Assembly: GCA_023053545.1 (NCBI GenBank)
Contig: JAKZAN010000002.1
Coordinates: 9,668,790 to 9,732,789, forward strand
Reading direction: 5' to 3'
DNA: 64,000 bases
Origin: Lepidurus packardi
Lineage: Eukaryota; Arthropoda; Branchiopoda; Notostraca; Triopsidae
Below the pieces are notes generated by a model. It worked only from the letters and a program-made list of their open reading frames with translations. It had not been told where the DNA came from and did no database searches. The translations under genes and the position numbers were made by a program. The stretch's first letter is position 1. Every line of letters begins with the position of its first letter. Below are positions 11,751 through 25,900 of this stretch, one piece after another.

Positions 11751-14123
11751 TCATCTTTTGCTTTTCGATTGGGAGGGTCCGGGTACTTTGGAATGCGTTT
11801 GTTGGTGTTTGGCTAAATGGGCTTTTTGTCGGAAATTCTTCCCACACATTGGACAAGCAAAGGGCTTTTCACCCGTGTGCGTCCGAATATGAACATTGAC
11901 CGAGTACTTATCCTTGAAGCCCTTGCTGCAAATGCTGCAGTAATGTAGCAACCGCTCTTTTTTAGCTTCGAGAGAATCAGTTGAGGAAGACGTCTGGCCT
12001 GGGCTGGTTGAGAGATTTTCTTCGCTTCCAGTTGTACTACCCTCTGGTCTATTCGCGCATGCTGTTGACAACGCCAATTCTTGTTCTTGCAGTAATTTCT
12101 TGGCTTTCTTACTGATTCGCTTTTTCCGCACCGGAGGGCCGTTCAACTTGGGTCCATTGCCGATACCGGTACTGCTGGCAGTGTTGTTCTGATGTGGGTT
12201 CACGTTGCTCGAACTGGAAGGAACGGATGCGTCATCCGCACTTCCAAAGCTGTCGGGTCCAATAATGAAACTGTTGGAGTTCGAGTTGGAAGCCAAGACC
12301 GCTTCCAGCACGCTTTGCTGTAACTGATGCCGACTGGCTGCGTGGTACATCTGGTTAAGAGACTCGGCTACTTCTTTTTGGTACGTCTTGAGCTTGTCTA
12401 TGTCATCGATGTCACACATGAGCAGGTCGTCGATATTAGTGATGCCGCCCACTTCGACGTCGTCCATCAATAAACGCTGGGTCCCGGGCTCGAGTTTGAC
12501 GACCGACTCGGACGCGTAGACGCCAAAGTCAAACTCGGCGGCCATGTTGACCTCCCCAGCGCTCATCATGGGATCCACTGACACTAACTCGATCAGTGTC
12601 TGCGATTCCTCCTTGATGTCACTCATGGCTGTGTGGGATCTGTTGTCGAATTGCAAGACAAACTGTCTGGACGGACAGCTGGAGTCGCTCGTTGTGTTTG
12701 GGATGGGTGTACCGTTGGGAGTTTCATGGGCTAGTGTCATGGCGGGGGAGCCGTGTCCATTGCTGCCAAATTGCCGACTGAGAGAAACAGGCGTGGTTGG
12801 CGAGTTGAGACAAGACTCGGGACTGGGTCCGTTGTTGTAAGGACTGGCTAAGGCCGATGAGCTAACCGGCGTTAGAGGAGGAGTGCCTGTGTCAATTACT
12901 GTCGAGAGGGGTGATGTCACCGCTCGTGTGAACATGCTCACCGTCGCAGGCTGGGTCGACAACTGTCTGGAAATAACGTAAGGATTGGCCATCCCCACCG
13001 GTGCTGATAAGGCTTTGCGGAGTTCAGTGTGGCCCTTGCTGCTAAGCTGCTGGGTCGTTCCACAGTTTATGTCGCTGTTGAGTGGCTGTTGCTGGGGTGG
13101 TTTGCCTTGTAATGCATTCCGCAGTAAGGACATTTTCGGATTCAGGTCACTAATAGAAGAAGTGGTGGTCGTAGGAGCGGCGGAAACGGGGTTAACCCAA
13201 TAGTTCTTGCCGATACTCGACAAAGGCACTAAAGGAGGCGGCGGGCTATGGTAGGCAGGGCCGTAGTCACTCTTCATGCGTCGAGCTTGCGGGTGAATGG
13301 ACGCAAAAGGCTCTAAACGCTGCGGTCGACTGGAATTACTGCGAATTAAGGCCTCTTTCTTCTGATGGGCTTCATTTGGATCGCTATGATCATGGTTATT
13401 ATTACTATTGTGGCTATTGAAGGAGGCGATGCTCTCACCAAAGAGCGAGTCGGGATGCTGCGACGCACACGACGTGGGAACAGGCGACATGTTGTTGGTC
13501 GAAGCGAAACCGACCATCTGCAACAATGTGTCCAAATCCATGGGTTCTGTCCCTCCCGAGGAGGCGGAAGACGACGTAGCAGTATCGGCAGTGTTATTAG
13601 ATTCGGTTTCATGTTTGTTATTATCAATCCGGGCCGTAGCCCAGTTAACATCACAGCTTAGTAAGGCGACTGTCAAGGCAGCGTTGTTGAGGTTGTGCCC
13701 CGCGTCACTGGTCGCGTATCCGTTGGCGGAACCCTCGCTTTTCAACATGCTGGTGCAGTTATTGTTGTTATTATTGTTATTGCTGCTACCTGTCCAGGCG
13801 GCCACATCCATGTCATCTTCGGCGTGAGCTGAACCAGAAGCTGTGCTTCCTGCGTAGCCTTCATCCGGAGAGGGCGTGGCTAACCAAACGGTCTCAAAAC
13901 TCGTGTTACCCGTCGAACTTCCGTGGTTCACATTAGCCATATCTTTGCTGCTGTTCATGTTACTACCTCCAGCGGGATTGCTGCTGCACGAGAACTCCAT
14001 CAGTTCCTCCCGGTGGGTGAACAGGCCTAGCCTGAAAGGTTGGTGCGGTGTATCCGGACACACAAAGTCAAAGAGATCAGTCTTAGATAGGTCATCCACG
14101 CGTAAACCCCCAGCTAAATCCAT
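11751..14123 (-). CDS. Two-finger C2H2 zinc-finger protein, 790 aa, uninterrupted
   Basis: This open frame runs from an ATG at 14123-14121 to a stop at 11751 without introns. Two consecutive C2H2 fingers lie at the C-terminus: C729, C732, H745, H749 and C757, C760, H773, H777, joined by a consensus TGEKP linker. This linked pair indicates sequence-specific DNA binding, so a nuclear transcription factor is inferred. A basic stretch [11 protein letters not shown] (666-676) is a likely nuclear localisation signal. The first 650 residues are rich in Ser, Asn, Thr and Pro, with a poly-Asn run near residue 100 and an acidic hydrophobic patch ([16 protein letters not shown]) that could be a regulatory region. 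I do not recognise the ortholog. A 5' UTR intron upstream of 14123 cannot be excluded. Confidence 0.9.
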   Translation of the reverse strand: MDLAGGLRVDDLSKTDLFDFVCPDTPHQPFRLGLFTHREELMEFSCSSNPAGGSNMNSSKDMANVNHGSSTGNTSFETVWLATPSPDEGYAGSTASGSAHAEDDMDVAAWTGSSNNNNNNNNCTSMLKSEGSANGYATSDAGHNLNNAALTVALLSCDVNWATARIDNNKHETESNNTADTATSSSASSGGTEPMDLDTLLQMVGFASTNNMSPVPTSCASQHPDSLFGESIASFNSHNSNNNHDHSDPNEAHQKKEALIRSNSSRPQRLEPFASIHPQARRMKSDYGPAYHSPPPPLVPLSSIGKNYWVNPVSAAPTTTTSSISDLNPKMSLLRNALQGKPPQQQPLNSDINCGTTQQLSSKGHTELRKALSAPVGMANPYVISRQLSTQPATVSMFTRAVTSPLSTVIDTGTPPLTPVSSSALASPYNNGPSPESCLNSPTTPVSLSRQFGSNGHGSPAMTLAHETPNGTPIPNTTSDSSCPSRQFVLQFDNRSHTAMSDIKEESQTLIELVSVDPMMSAGEVNMAAEFDFGVYASESVVKLEPGTQRLLMDDVEVGGITNIDDLLMCDIDDIDKLKTYQKEVAESLNQMYHAASRHQLQQSVLEAVLASNSNSNSFIIGPDSFGSADDASVPSSSSNVNPHQNNTASSTGIGNGPKLNGPPVRKKRISKKAKKLLQEQELALSTACANRPEGSTTGSEENLSTSPGQTSSSTDSLEAKKERLLHYCSICSKGFKDKYSVNVHIRTHTGEKPFACPMCGKNFRQKAHLAKHQQTHSKVPGPSQSKSKR

Positions 14124-17100
14124 GTTGTGTGGTTGCTATTTGCCGTAAACAAACACACAAAATTTCCCCATAAAGGTTTTCTGATACGTTGATAGGGCCT
14201 TTTTCTCCACCAATTGTTTTTTGATTGCGAAGCTTAAAACAGCTGAGCTAGATAGCGTGGATTTTCAATAGATTTGGCAAGTCGGCTTTTCCAAATCTGC
14301 ACATGCAAAAATCCGTTAGTCTAGCCAAAAACGCATGCTTTTTGTATTCTCCTTTTTGCCCGAAACGCTTCACCTCGGATCAGCTGCACACCTATGGAAA
14401 AAGAAAAGAAAAGAACTCGACATGTATTACCGAAAAGCAACAGCAAACCCATTCATATGCAAAACAAGAATCATAGCTTCTCATCTCTGCACTAAGGCTC
14501 TTTTTATTATTTCAAACTTCTGTAGAGGGAGGGGATGGTTGGTTAGCAAGAGTTTTTCCAACGCACAAGCCGGTTTTCTCTTCATTCAATGCACGTGGGA
14601 CCCCTGTTTTCCCCAATACCCGAACCGTAAGTTAACCAGCATCTTTGGCTCACTGCACATGCCAGCAACAAAATTGGGTCAACTACATCGTAGAACCCCA
14701 AGTCCCCTACCGTCTTTTGGCATTGCTAGGAAGTAATTCACGTGCAGCAACGTGCCTGCCTTTTCCGAAGATGGCAGGATGAGAGGTGTTGGTTTTAACG
14801 AGCCACGCATGCAAATTATACTCGTTTATCGTACCAAAGCCCAACCCACCGTCAGATATTTAATTTTGATACACCTGGGGGCTCTCTTCCTAGAAATCAT
14901 CCATCTTCCAGTGCTATTTCCAAACCGAATGCCATATTTTCTTTCTTTTTTTTCCTTGTGGTAAGGATTGTCAATTCCAATTACTAATCACATGGAAGAA
15001 ACATGGATCAATTATACCCAAATCCTTTTCTTACCAGCTCTTTTCTACCCGCTGCGTACAAAAGAAGAGGGACAGTTGAAAAGAACTGAAAACAGGTGCC
15101 CCTTTCTGTACCCAACCTGACTCCAAAAACTCGCGCCTGGAAAGTTTCACCGTGGGTCTTCATTACAGTCATGCTAATTCTTTCCCCCAAGCCCTACCGG
15201 CAGATGGCCTCAATACACGCATCAAAACCCCCTTCCCTACCCGATGCTTTAGCTACTTACAGGGCCTTCCTAAGAAAAAGAAGAAACAAACAAAAAAGGG
15301 CTTGTAAATCAATCTAGTGCTGAACGTAAACTACAATTTGCCGACGCCACCGCATTAGGGGTACCGTATCGCCTTACTGCGTTGCTATGTTTTATACAGG
15401 TTTCCAATTGCCGACACGTGGCCAAAAAAGATGCCTTACGTCCTCGACACACACCAGAGGCCAATGACTGGCCTCCTTTATATTCTTGGCTTCCCTACAA
15501 CAGAAATTCAAAGCCAAGCTTGCTTTTTTGGTACCTGTTGTAACAACTCCGTGCCATGCCGCCCCCTTTTGCCTCCTTCGCTCCCCGCTATAAAAAGGAT
15601 AAAAATAAAAAAAGGTAAAAATAGAAAAGGAATTTGGTATTTACACAGAGCGGTACGGGTTTTTTTCGCACTTGTTGCTCACACCAAAAAGGTAAAAATT
15701 GAAAGAAAAATAAGAAACGAATGCTATTGTCTGGGATTCTGTCTGCTCCTTTACTTCACGACGACGACTTCTTCCTCCTTTTTATTTTTAGAGATTTTAG
15801 TTTCTATACCACGGAAAGTTGGTCAACCACCCACCCACCTCAGTACTCTTGCTTCCCCAAAAACGGGTTTAATTCGACTCCACTTTATACAAATAACGCC
15901 GGTTTTTTGCGCAGTCATACTGCATGGGCTAAGCATAACCAAGTAACACAAGCTACCGGACTATCTTTTACTTTAATATATTATTTTCCTATTTATTTTC
16001 GTTCTGTTAAAGTTTTCCTCGAAGTACTTTTGTTCTCCTCCTGAATCTGCTGGTCTTTTTTAATGCGCAAAGGCGGATAATGGCGGACGCTTTCTTTACT
16101 TTCCTTGCGTTCGCCTCGTCTACATGTTAAAGAAAAACAGTTACTAGGACTTAATGGGAAAAGGAAAGTGAAAAATGTTACTGTTTCATGTTCAGTCTTC
16201 CCACAAGAGAAATTCTTGGTTTCCGAAGCCACACATCAATCAAGCATGCTTTTTACGTAATGGTATTGGTCAAATCATTGCTGGTCGGAGAGGTAGGGCT
16301 TACTCATATATCAGTCATGCAACAGGTTGCACAAGCTGGCTCCAATAACACGGCGACACGTATAATTGGGACAGGCTGGAACGTTTTGAGCTTTAGAAGT
16401 AAAAGAAAAAAGGGGAAAATTTTGATATTGTCCTTTTCTTTTGGTTTTTGGACAGTTTTTGTGCAGGAGTGAGCTATATCGTACAAAGGAAGGCAACTGT
16501 GATGGCACAGAAAGATACGGGAAACCTGTCGACGTTGCTTTTGGGTATATAGGATTTCGGCGGTGATGGAATTAATTACAGGTTGTCATGCCAGGACTCT
16601 GTCGTGTCACGTTCGAGGAAATTTTCCACTTGAAAATCGTCCCACACTTAAAATTTTACTAGTATGCCCTGGTAACTCGTCGTCATTGGACTATGTCGTG
16701 GACACTCCATTGCGGCGCAACTGTGTGTCGCGACTCTTGGAGATATGGCTAGCATACCCAACTTTCTCTTCAACGGTCATTTCACCAAACAGAACCATCA
16801 ATAACACGGGACAATACTGTTCTTTAGCCCCCCTTCGAAAAGATCTTTCCCAACAGTTTATGGGGCATCAGACATCCCATTCGCTTCGTTAAAACGTTTT
16901 CTTACCCATTTATAAACTTATCATTGAGGAAGGCAGAGGGTACGATGGAGTACGACAGGGGGTATAACAGTGTTTTCCGCTTAAATGTTGCAAGACTATG
17001 TTTTTTTTTTTAAAGTTTAGCTACAAAGCTATGGTGCATCAAACTGCGCCAAGCTACACAATGTACACTTTCCCATCGCATAAAGGTAGGAAGTTAAGCG

Positions 17101-19519
17101 GAAAGTGAAACCGAGAGATAGTACTTTTCTTTTCTTTTTAAAATAAGCAAAATGGGGACGGTTTTAACACCTTGTCCAGCTAATACGATCTCTTGTCAAT
17201 TTTTCAGGTCCCCAATCTGGTTTGGTTCTGCTTCACGCAATATGACAGCTTATAATAGAGGGACAACGGAAAGCGAGTAAAAAGGGACGAATTCCTTTTA
17301 CCGCTATCAATGCAATCCACGATCTCAATACGGGACACTTCTGTTCCGCAATTGCGAAATCCTAAGACAAACTGGGAGGTGACAAAACTTTGTCTGACTG
17401 TGACTGACGTTTTTTCCTTATTTCACCCACCAGTTGCTTTACTGAAGTTTCCAGTATTGCGCCATCTGACCTTTTTTGTCTTCTTACTTGTCGCCTATTC
17501 CTTAATAACAATGAGCGAGTTACATTAACTCGTGCGTTAGCAGCGGCTTACTTTTGGCATACTAAAAACTTTTGCACGGAATTTTGGCCAAGGACTTTTG
17601 GCGAAGTCGCTTTATCCCCTGTTTTATCTTCTCTCTTCATTACCACGTGTTACTTTGCTGGTTTATATATTAGCAGTTCTTATAAAAACTGGCCAATTTC
17701 CTTTGCACACAAAACCTGCCTGCAACTTATTGGCCATTTATGTATCAACATGCCAAAACTCGAGCTCTAAAAACTAATTAAATTACAGCGTGATGTTCAT
17801 TCATTTAACGAGTTTCTTAAGGGGTTGACATTCCATACAAAGACAACGTTTCTACTTCCAGCAACTGCTAATAAAAAATAAAGACAGAATAATAGGAAAG
17901 TAGCCGATCCTCACAAAAAGGTGCCGAATTAGATTCTTGCATTCTCATAGCAGTATAATGAACGTCCTTGCCTGGAAACCCGGGAGTCGGTCAGTTTCTA
18001 CTGAACAATGGTCATAGAAATCTGGCAGCCAGCATAGCAACAAACTTCCTATTATAATATGTCGGCAAGTTTTGAGCAAATACAAATTCTATCAAGGATT
18101 GATCCACGAAGCGCCCAAACAGGAAGACTGGGAGTTGAAGGAATTTATTTCGATTTGCGGGATCCAGGGCCGAAAGATCAGTCACGATTTTCTCTCCCCC
18201 GTTTTGGCGTCACTGGGTCAACAGACTTCTCCTTCTTCTCTCGGACGCGCAACAATAGGAAACATGCTTGATATGATAGCGGTACTAAGACACCTCCAAA
18301 CTTGAGGTGTACTACTTACCACCTTTTTCCATTGTTAATCAATCCTCCCCATCAATACTCCAGTCACGATTCGGACGCTTATTCGGTTGTGGGTAGACTG
18401 CGGCGAACGGAAAATCGGAAAGATTTCTACCATGAGCCAAACAGGCCAGAGTCTACAAGATGTCTAGCATCTTACGACAGCGTGGTTCATGTACAATAGT
18501 AGGGACTGGGGCGAGAAAGTTCTCCAAGTTTGCGGTTTTGATGCGATGCTGCGCAATTGGCATGCCTCGACGCATAGTATTTAAGCATTAATATTGAGGT
18601 CACTTGTAAAGTTGCAAATACATGTCTGGTAATGAAGCCCCAACACGTCTTCAAAGTCACCATATCTTCTTGAGGGAAAACGAGCAAGATACGCAACCCC
18701 AACAATGAAGGACACTTTTTTTCTATATCAGGACCTACGCGGGGACCGTAAAGATAGCTTGCGTGTCACGGCTTTTATAACACAAGCAAGTGACACGAAT
18801 GCAAGTTAAAGGCAGGGCCATTACAATAAACCAAACCACTTTAAGCTCCCACATCGTAGGTGGTCTCTCTCTCGCAAACTAGAATCCTATGCCTTGTCCC
18901 TTCCATTCTATCATGACTATCATACTGTCGCGTTACTAGGAAAAGCCAACATAAAACCCGGGAGACCTAGAGCTAAACACTTCTGCTATAAACGTTAACG
19001 CGAATTTCGCCCTCCAAAAATACACACCATGGCGAAAGTCAGCTAAAATAACGAACAAGAGTTCGGGAAATACCGTAAACCATTCAACGGTTCCTTGGGA
19101 TGCCTTCCACCGCCCACAACTTCCTTGGAGTTTGCCCACCAACGTCATCGCGATAAAACAGCACAGTTTTGCTACCGCTTCATAATCTGGCCATCTTTCT
19201 TTAACTTCGAGACCCAGACAACCTAAAGGCAACACCCGAAGGTTCCGCTGAGTCTTCTCAACACGAAAACGATTGGTCCCGTCTTGTTGCAACAATGAAC
19301 ACAGTCGAAATAAATTTTTCAAGCACAAGCTGATGGCATGCATGAGCAAACCGTGCCGTCTAAAATTCTCTTTTAGTTCCAAAATCCCCAAATTATGGGA
19401 ATAAGGCTAGCTTACGAGAAAAGAAGTGTTTGCTTTCTTTTCCGATAAGTTTCTCCTAACGGAGGTTTAAAACACAGAGGGGGGCATTAGACTTGACTGA
19501 CAAGAGGGCGTTTCTCTAC

Positions 19520-19635
19520 GGATGTCTAAAAACGTTCGAATTTTCCTAGTGAAGAGGGGATGGGTATTTTCCTAGCGGTTTCTTAGGATGTCTAGAGAAG
19601 GATGTCTAACGTTCGATTTTCCTAGCGTAGAGGGG
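19520..19635 (+). repeat. Degenerate tandem repeat, about 80-bp spacing
   Basis: A block starting ggatgtcta, followed by acgttcga, ttttcctag and an agagggg end, occurs at 19520-19560 and again at 19600-19635. A shorter partial copy (aggatgtctagag) lies between them at 19585-19597. The copies differ by small indels. Confidence 0.55.
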
Positions 19636-22600
19636 CCTTCGCCTTCAAGTCCCGGCAAGGCTCTATAACGGAAACCGCCTCCTGCCACCACGCCGAGAAG
19701 GACCTTTGCGAACTTTTCTCAGATAGAGTACAGTTAGCCCTGATTGGGCCTGACGTCACAAATCAACAGAAAACTAACAACCGATTGGTACACGACACTC
19801 TCTCCTGATAGACATGATTTTTTTAAAGCGTTAGCTATGTCCGTAAACGTACTGGACGCTTGGCAAAAGTGCTCCAAAACCAGGCCCTCTATACAGCTAA
19901 TCAAACTCCTTGATGCTTATCCGTAAATCATTCATACAGCCGAGGAGACAATGCTATAACATGATAAAAAGGGAAAACGGGGTTCAGGAATGAACAGGGC
20001 AAACAGGCAACCAGTGCAAACACAATACAGGCAACTGTTATAGGTCTAACTGGAGGAAATTTGCATATCACTTCCCTTTATTTCATGCTTCATTTTATAA
20101 CTCTCCCAACCTAGTTAAATACATTATACACAGCATCAAACAAGCAGTCTAGAAAACTCTCCTGTCCAACAGTCTTAGGCGTGGTCCCTTTACGCGTTTT
20201 TTCACGCACTCTTTTTCACGATCCTTCAGCTACCGCGGAAACAAAAATGCTCCCGATTATGGTTAAAAATGCTCCCGAAAATGCTCACGGGAAAGCCACA
20301 TGGTCCCTCCAGACAAACTGGACCACTCTTCTCGTATCTTGTTTTTTTTTTTTAAAAAAAATTGGAATGCAAAGAATATTTTCTCTCGACATTTGACCCA
20401 CATTTTATATGCCTGCAGAAAATAGATATTGGGGAGAGAAAATTATGTCTAGAGGGGGACAGAAGCTAACTTTCCGTTTTCATTTCTGCTGAGTATGACG
20501 AAATGACTTCATCACGTCACAATAGCCCGTTACGCTTATCAAACTCAGGAGAAAAAAAGGGGCCCAGTTTTTGTCACCTTAGTGCGTTCTATAACCGACA
20601 CCATTTTTCCACGCGCTATGGGTTTGCGCTGACTTGGCGAAATTTGCTTTCGATCAGTTAACACGAAAACTGTTTCCCGAACGTGCTACGCTACATGTCT
20701 CGCAGTTTGGTCTTGCAATAATAAAGCCAAGATTGGATAAAAAAAAGGACAGCAGTCCCTTAGCGCGAAAAGAAAAAGCCGAGACTATAAAATAAAAGTA
20801 CCCGCTAGTCAGCAATAGACAAAAAGGACCCAAGGAGTTATAATATCCTGGGCCCTGCCCGAATGTTGCTCCAATTTTCTCCTCTATACAAAATGATCAA
20901 GCCAGAGGGTAAGGTATGCAATGGAAACTGATGTACTAAACGGCTAGCTTAGACCAACGCACTCGGGTAAAGTTTTTCGTAAACTACCTTGCCAAGTTGT
21001 ATGCCCCGTTGTAACTTGGCGTGTGACCCACATTAACCAAAGTTCCCTCTATACCAACAGGGTGTGGTGTGTACCAAATAACCAACAACTTCCAGGTGAG
21101 AAAAAGTGTAATTAAAAAGTAGATCAACTCTATAGGGCAATACGCAATGAAGAACTTTATTCGTCCAACTGGACGGTTTCGCTACGACTTTTACAACGGA
21201 AACCAGCGACCACACCCACGTCTCAATTCCAAGATTTGTTCAAACGGGAAAATAAACTAAACAAAACTTTGCCAAATTGGTATCACCCTCCAAACGAAGG
21301 TGTAAACGAACAAGGACGTTACAAAGACAGTGCCACTTGGGAGTCAATTCCTAGGACTCGGTATGACGTAATCAATGGGGCTCCCATATAATTGCAATTA
21401 CGTGAGAGGGAAAGTTACTATGACTCTTAAGTACGGCTTGGCGCAATAGTAGGTGAGGAGAAGTCTTGGAGGTTCAGGGCAAAAGCGTGAAGAGGATAGA
21501 AGTGACAGTAATCGCCGTTAATAAGTCCTGTTGACCGTTACGTTTTTCCTTGTTGCCCAAAGTCTCCCGTTCAGTCATGCATCTATAATCCTGCTTAAAC
21601 AGTAGTAGTAAGGTATTATACAGGCAAGAGGAATAATAAACCGACTAAGGGAATTGCAAAAAGCTGGTTTTCGTGACAGAGGATTGGCTATAGACTTCCG
21701 CCCCTCCAAGGCAACCCACTGTGTGTATATACACGACAGCCAAAGCATTGCGCTTTAGAAAACTCCACGAGGAGTTAATGAAACGAAAGTGAAAATTAAA
21801 AAAAAGCGTCTGCTGGCTTTTGTGTCGTTGTGGGCAAAGACGATAAAGTGGGTCACTGCGATGCCGAAAAAACGAACCCGGTTTTCATATGCGGGAGAGC
21901 GATTACATTGCTCCTCCCAGGGCACGCGAAGAAATGAAGTGGAGTCGGCCAAAAAAATACAAACCAGATCCATGTGGATACACAGAGACACACTTAATTA
22001 ACCAGTTCGAGAAATTGTTCTAACAGTATACCTCAAAACCCCCCAGAAGTGCACTCGACCATGCATACAGAGGTACAGTTGCGATAAAAAAGAACCCCAC
22101 AGATGCCAAATGCTGGGTTCTAGGAAAAGAAAAACCCGAATTGTACTGTATACGAGGAGCGACCATAAACGAAGGAGAAAGTGAGAATCCTTCCATAAGA
22201 AGAGACATATACACCACGAGACACTTCCAGCAAGACAAATTCACCGTTCTGGCAGTCCTGACGGGGTTAAACCCAGCACATCAAGATTTGCGACAGCATC
22301 GTTTTACGTTGGCAACTTCCCTATCCCAACGACCATAAATTTGGGGATTAAGGTTACAGAACAAGGAAAGACTAGTCATGCATAAAAGTGGTCGTCATGT
22401 ATGGTGTGATAGAATTATCTCGCGAAATATCTAACGGATGTGATGTAACTATCTGGATACTAGAAATAACTATCTAGAACTCGTAATCTCTGGGGATAAC
22501 AAAATTACCCATTTTTTTGGCGCCTTTGGCTTTGACATCGCTGAAATATAGGATTTATCTGCGGAAAATATAGAGCCTGTTAAAGCTGGAATCCAACATG

Positions 22601-25600
22601 CTCCGAATCGTGACTAATAGCACGCGAAAGCATTCCTATCACTCCTCAGTGCGTTACTAGACTCGGCGGATCGCGGATGCTGATCGTATAAAGTATTTTT
22701 TCAGTCCTGCTTACAGAGCACGCAAGAACGAAAACTTGGAGGAACCAGTTTCTATAAGACAACGCTATAAGTTTTATGGACACGCATGTCCTCTATTTTC
22801 TTCCTATAACACAGCTGCAAACAAACACTAACATCGACATTTGCATCTGCCAGTAAAAAAAGAGAGAAAACGCATAACAATCAGTGTCTGCCTGACCACT
22901 TATGTTCAATGGCAAAGTAGCAACATCTTGACATGTGAAAGATGTGAAACTAAGCCATGAGTAATCAAAAACTGGTAACTTAGTAACAAAAGGGTCCCCC
23001 TCAGGACCTCATTTGGAACTGTCAGCCCGGATCTAAACTTCGTAGAAACTCGAGAAAAAAATTACTATAAATTGCAACGTCACGATTTTCTAAGCCTTTC
23101 TTCGTAGGAACTGTTTACAAGTTTTCCAGCAAAATTAAATTTAACTAATTGAATAATCGGAGAAAGAAAGTCCCCAAGGATTTCCCAACGTTGTTCTATT
23201 CTTCGGGGGCTCCCTAAAATAGAGAGCAAATCCATTATGCCATTTCGCAGAACCTTGGCCCAATGATCTCACTAATTACCTTTCTACCATTCCGCTAGGG
23301 CGAAATAAAAGAGAGACGAGCCCCAATAAGCCTCTTCCAGATTTGCTGCGCTCAATTAAGGTGCTAAGTATCAAAACAAGTATCCTCCTTGTATTCAAGG
23401 GAACCCCAGACGGCTATTCAATTACAAAATTAAGAAAAGAACAGCGAGAAAAAGTAAGTGGGCAGATGTGGACACGTAAGTTCTTTTGTTTGTTCCAGTA
23501 AACTGTACATCACTGGCTTTTGGCAGTGCAGAACACTGCCAAATAAAAAGCGAGCTCTAACGGGAAATACACGGGGAGTTCCTTCTGGTATCTTATCCGA
23601 AGATAAGAAACCAACCCACGCCAACGCGGGCAAGGGAGGAGGAGGGAGTTGCTGCACACTTGCAAAGGAAAGGAAACTAGAAGAAACGGGAATGGAAAGT
23701 GGCAATGCAACCCGGAGGCAAATTACTTTACCTTGGGCAATACCTAGGACAAGAAAAGTGCATCTTGATGCATGCAAACCAAGTCGTGCGCCAGGAAACG
23801 CCGCTTTAGTAATGTTCGAACGCCAGCTTAGAAGCTTCTCTTTTTGTCTTAAAATAAAATAAAAATGAATTTTATGCTTTTTTTCGCTTCCATAACACGA
23901 GCGTTCAATCCTTTAAGCGACAAAAAGCGGTTGGGAATGACACTCATTTCTCTCAACAGTTTATCATTCAAAAGAGTACCGTTTGCGAGCTGTGGAGCGC
24001 TCCGGATGGCCTTGCCCAATCCCCGACTACCTTCGCGACATCCTGGTCGGCTCGGCTACACTGGAGTACCCCAACTCGGGACTCGCGTGGATTCCCAAAA
24101 CTCCTACTGCTTAGACATAACTCCCCAGCCAACAACCTACACAACAACCCACGTTTGCTGAAAAAGCCCTATCTCCGTAAGAAGGATGCTCAGGAAGCTC
24201 CACGACTCTAAAAATGCCTTTCCAGGTTTCCGCCCTGCCAAAGTTTGTCATGTGAAACTGAATCCACCAAGGATACACCAAGATGGATTGACGCACTTTA
24301 AAGCCGTAATTCCTTGTCCAAACTATTTGGCAAAAATACGCATCTGCGATGGCTCTTGATACGGCTTGGGTACCCACTCTGCAGGCTTCGGAATGCCTGC
24401 AAGGCGCACGGAAAAAACCCCGAGACCTACTTTCCGCCTGACCCAGATAAGAGTTTCTACCATAAAGCTAGCGTGGAATGGGACGACGGCATGCTAAAAG
24501 AACACACACACGTACTAAAGCAGTCCAAAGGCGACTTTTTTTTGCTAATAAATCCGCCTTCTCATGCCCTATGATTGACCTACGGAAACCTATTAAATTT
24601 TCACACTTGTTCCTTCACCTACTCCAGGGACGCCAAAAAAAAGTATTGCTCTCAATTCCTCGCTCTCCAATTTACAAACCCAGGGCTGGGTTTAAACATA
24701 ATAAAGCAGAAGCTAATAAGAAAAGAAAATACAACTTCTAAGATTTTCCCGAAGAAATAAAAAAAAGTATTGCTTTCAGTGCCCTGAATATTGCTTCAGC
24801 AATTCCTAACACTCGGAAAGGCGACTTTTAAAAGGAAAATATTCCAAAAATAGAACAGGCTAAACATTTATAAGAAATTCGGCTTATAATTCTATAAATG
24901 AAAAGTCGATGGGGAAAAATCTATTTTGGGCCTATTTCTGGGTTTCCCGTGTCCCCTAAGGGCAATACGGTTTAAATCCGCGCATGGTTACATCCATAAT
25001 AGTTTCACAACATCCGAAATTTTCTCTACACGCCTCACCAAACCTATCTCCTCTTTTGGTCTGTATCTTTCCCTCGTATTCTCGTATCCGCCCAGCATTT
25101 TCCGGCAAAACAAGGGGGTGGAGGTTGAGGATAGGTACCACATATAATACTAACAGAAATAAAATAAAGAAAAGTAAAGTCACTTACCGGTCACATACAC
25201 GGGTGATTTACGATGCAATGGTATAATTAATCCAAGAAAAGTCCGAAACTCCGGATCTGGCGGTTATTATAAAACTTCAACAAGTTACTTCCATTCGAAG
25301 CTGAGTAGCGTAAATATACCCGTCGCACTCCAGCACACATTCGTAGGCACAACTTGGAACCCCAAAATACAATTGCACCAGTTCTTTTAAAATTCGTGGG
25401 TATAAAATAATTTCCAGAAAAATCCTCAATCCAAAATCCAAATCCCCCAAAGTAGGAGTAGAATAGTTTCGTGTTCTTGGAGAGGGTACAGGATAAACAA
25501 GTCGGTAATATACACGAATTATGAACGTGTATAGTGTGCGCGTGGAAGGGTTTAGGAGTGTTGTGTTATTCAATGCTGGAAGGGTCCACCGACCGCCAGC

Positions 25601-25780
25601 ACACCTGTTCACCAACTAACCTACTCCCGGACTTTGCACAAGACCACAGGTAAAAGCCCCCAAAAGGACGGGAACCCAACCCAAAAAAACTTACCCACCC
25701 CACCTCTATCGGTTTATAAGGGAATGGAGGGGGATTTCTCCGCTATACACAGCCCATAGTCTCCACGGTCTCCCTCCGGG

Positions 25781-25900
25781 TCATCCATCCTTGTACCCCC
25801 TCTTTGTTAAAACGCGTAGGGTAGGCTCCCATACCCCAGGTTATCCATCCTTGTAACCCTACACCCCCTTTTCCGTTAAAAATGCGTAGGGTAGGCCTGC
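25781..25900 (+). repeat. Two tandem copies of a 60-bp unit
   Basis: Both copies open with (t)catccatccttgta, continue through a C-rich stretch and gttaaaa, and end in gcgtagggtaggc (25781-25840 and 25841-25900). Divergence is moderate. No coding potential is seen. Confidence 0.7.

Noticed and set aside
13346-13827. Several frames opposite and beside the zinc-finger coding sequence
   Set aside because: They overlap the 790-residue frame in other frames and reflect its codon composition.
15431-15946. 171-codon plus-strand frame with a hydrophobic stretch
   Set aside because: The hydrophobic part comes from a T/C-rich tract and runs open in two frames at once, which points to composition and not coding.
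18936-19391. 151-codon minus-strand frame
   Set aside because: No domain, repeat or family resemblance, and no splice or regulatory context. It lies in a gene-poor stretch where frames of this length can occur by chance.
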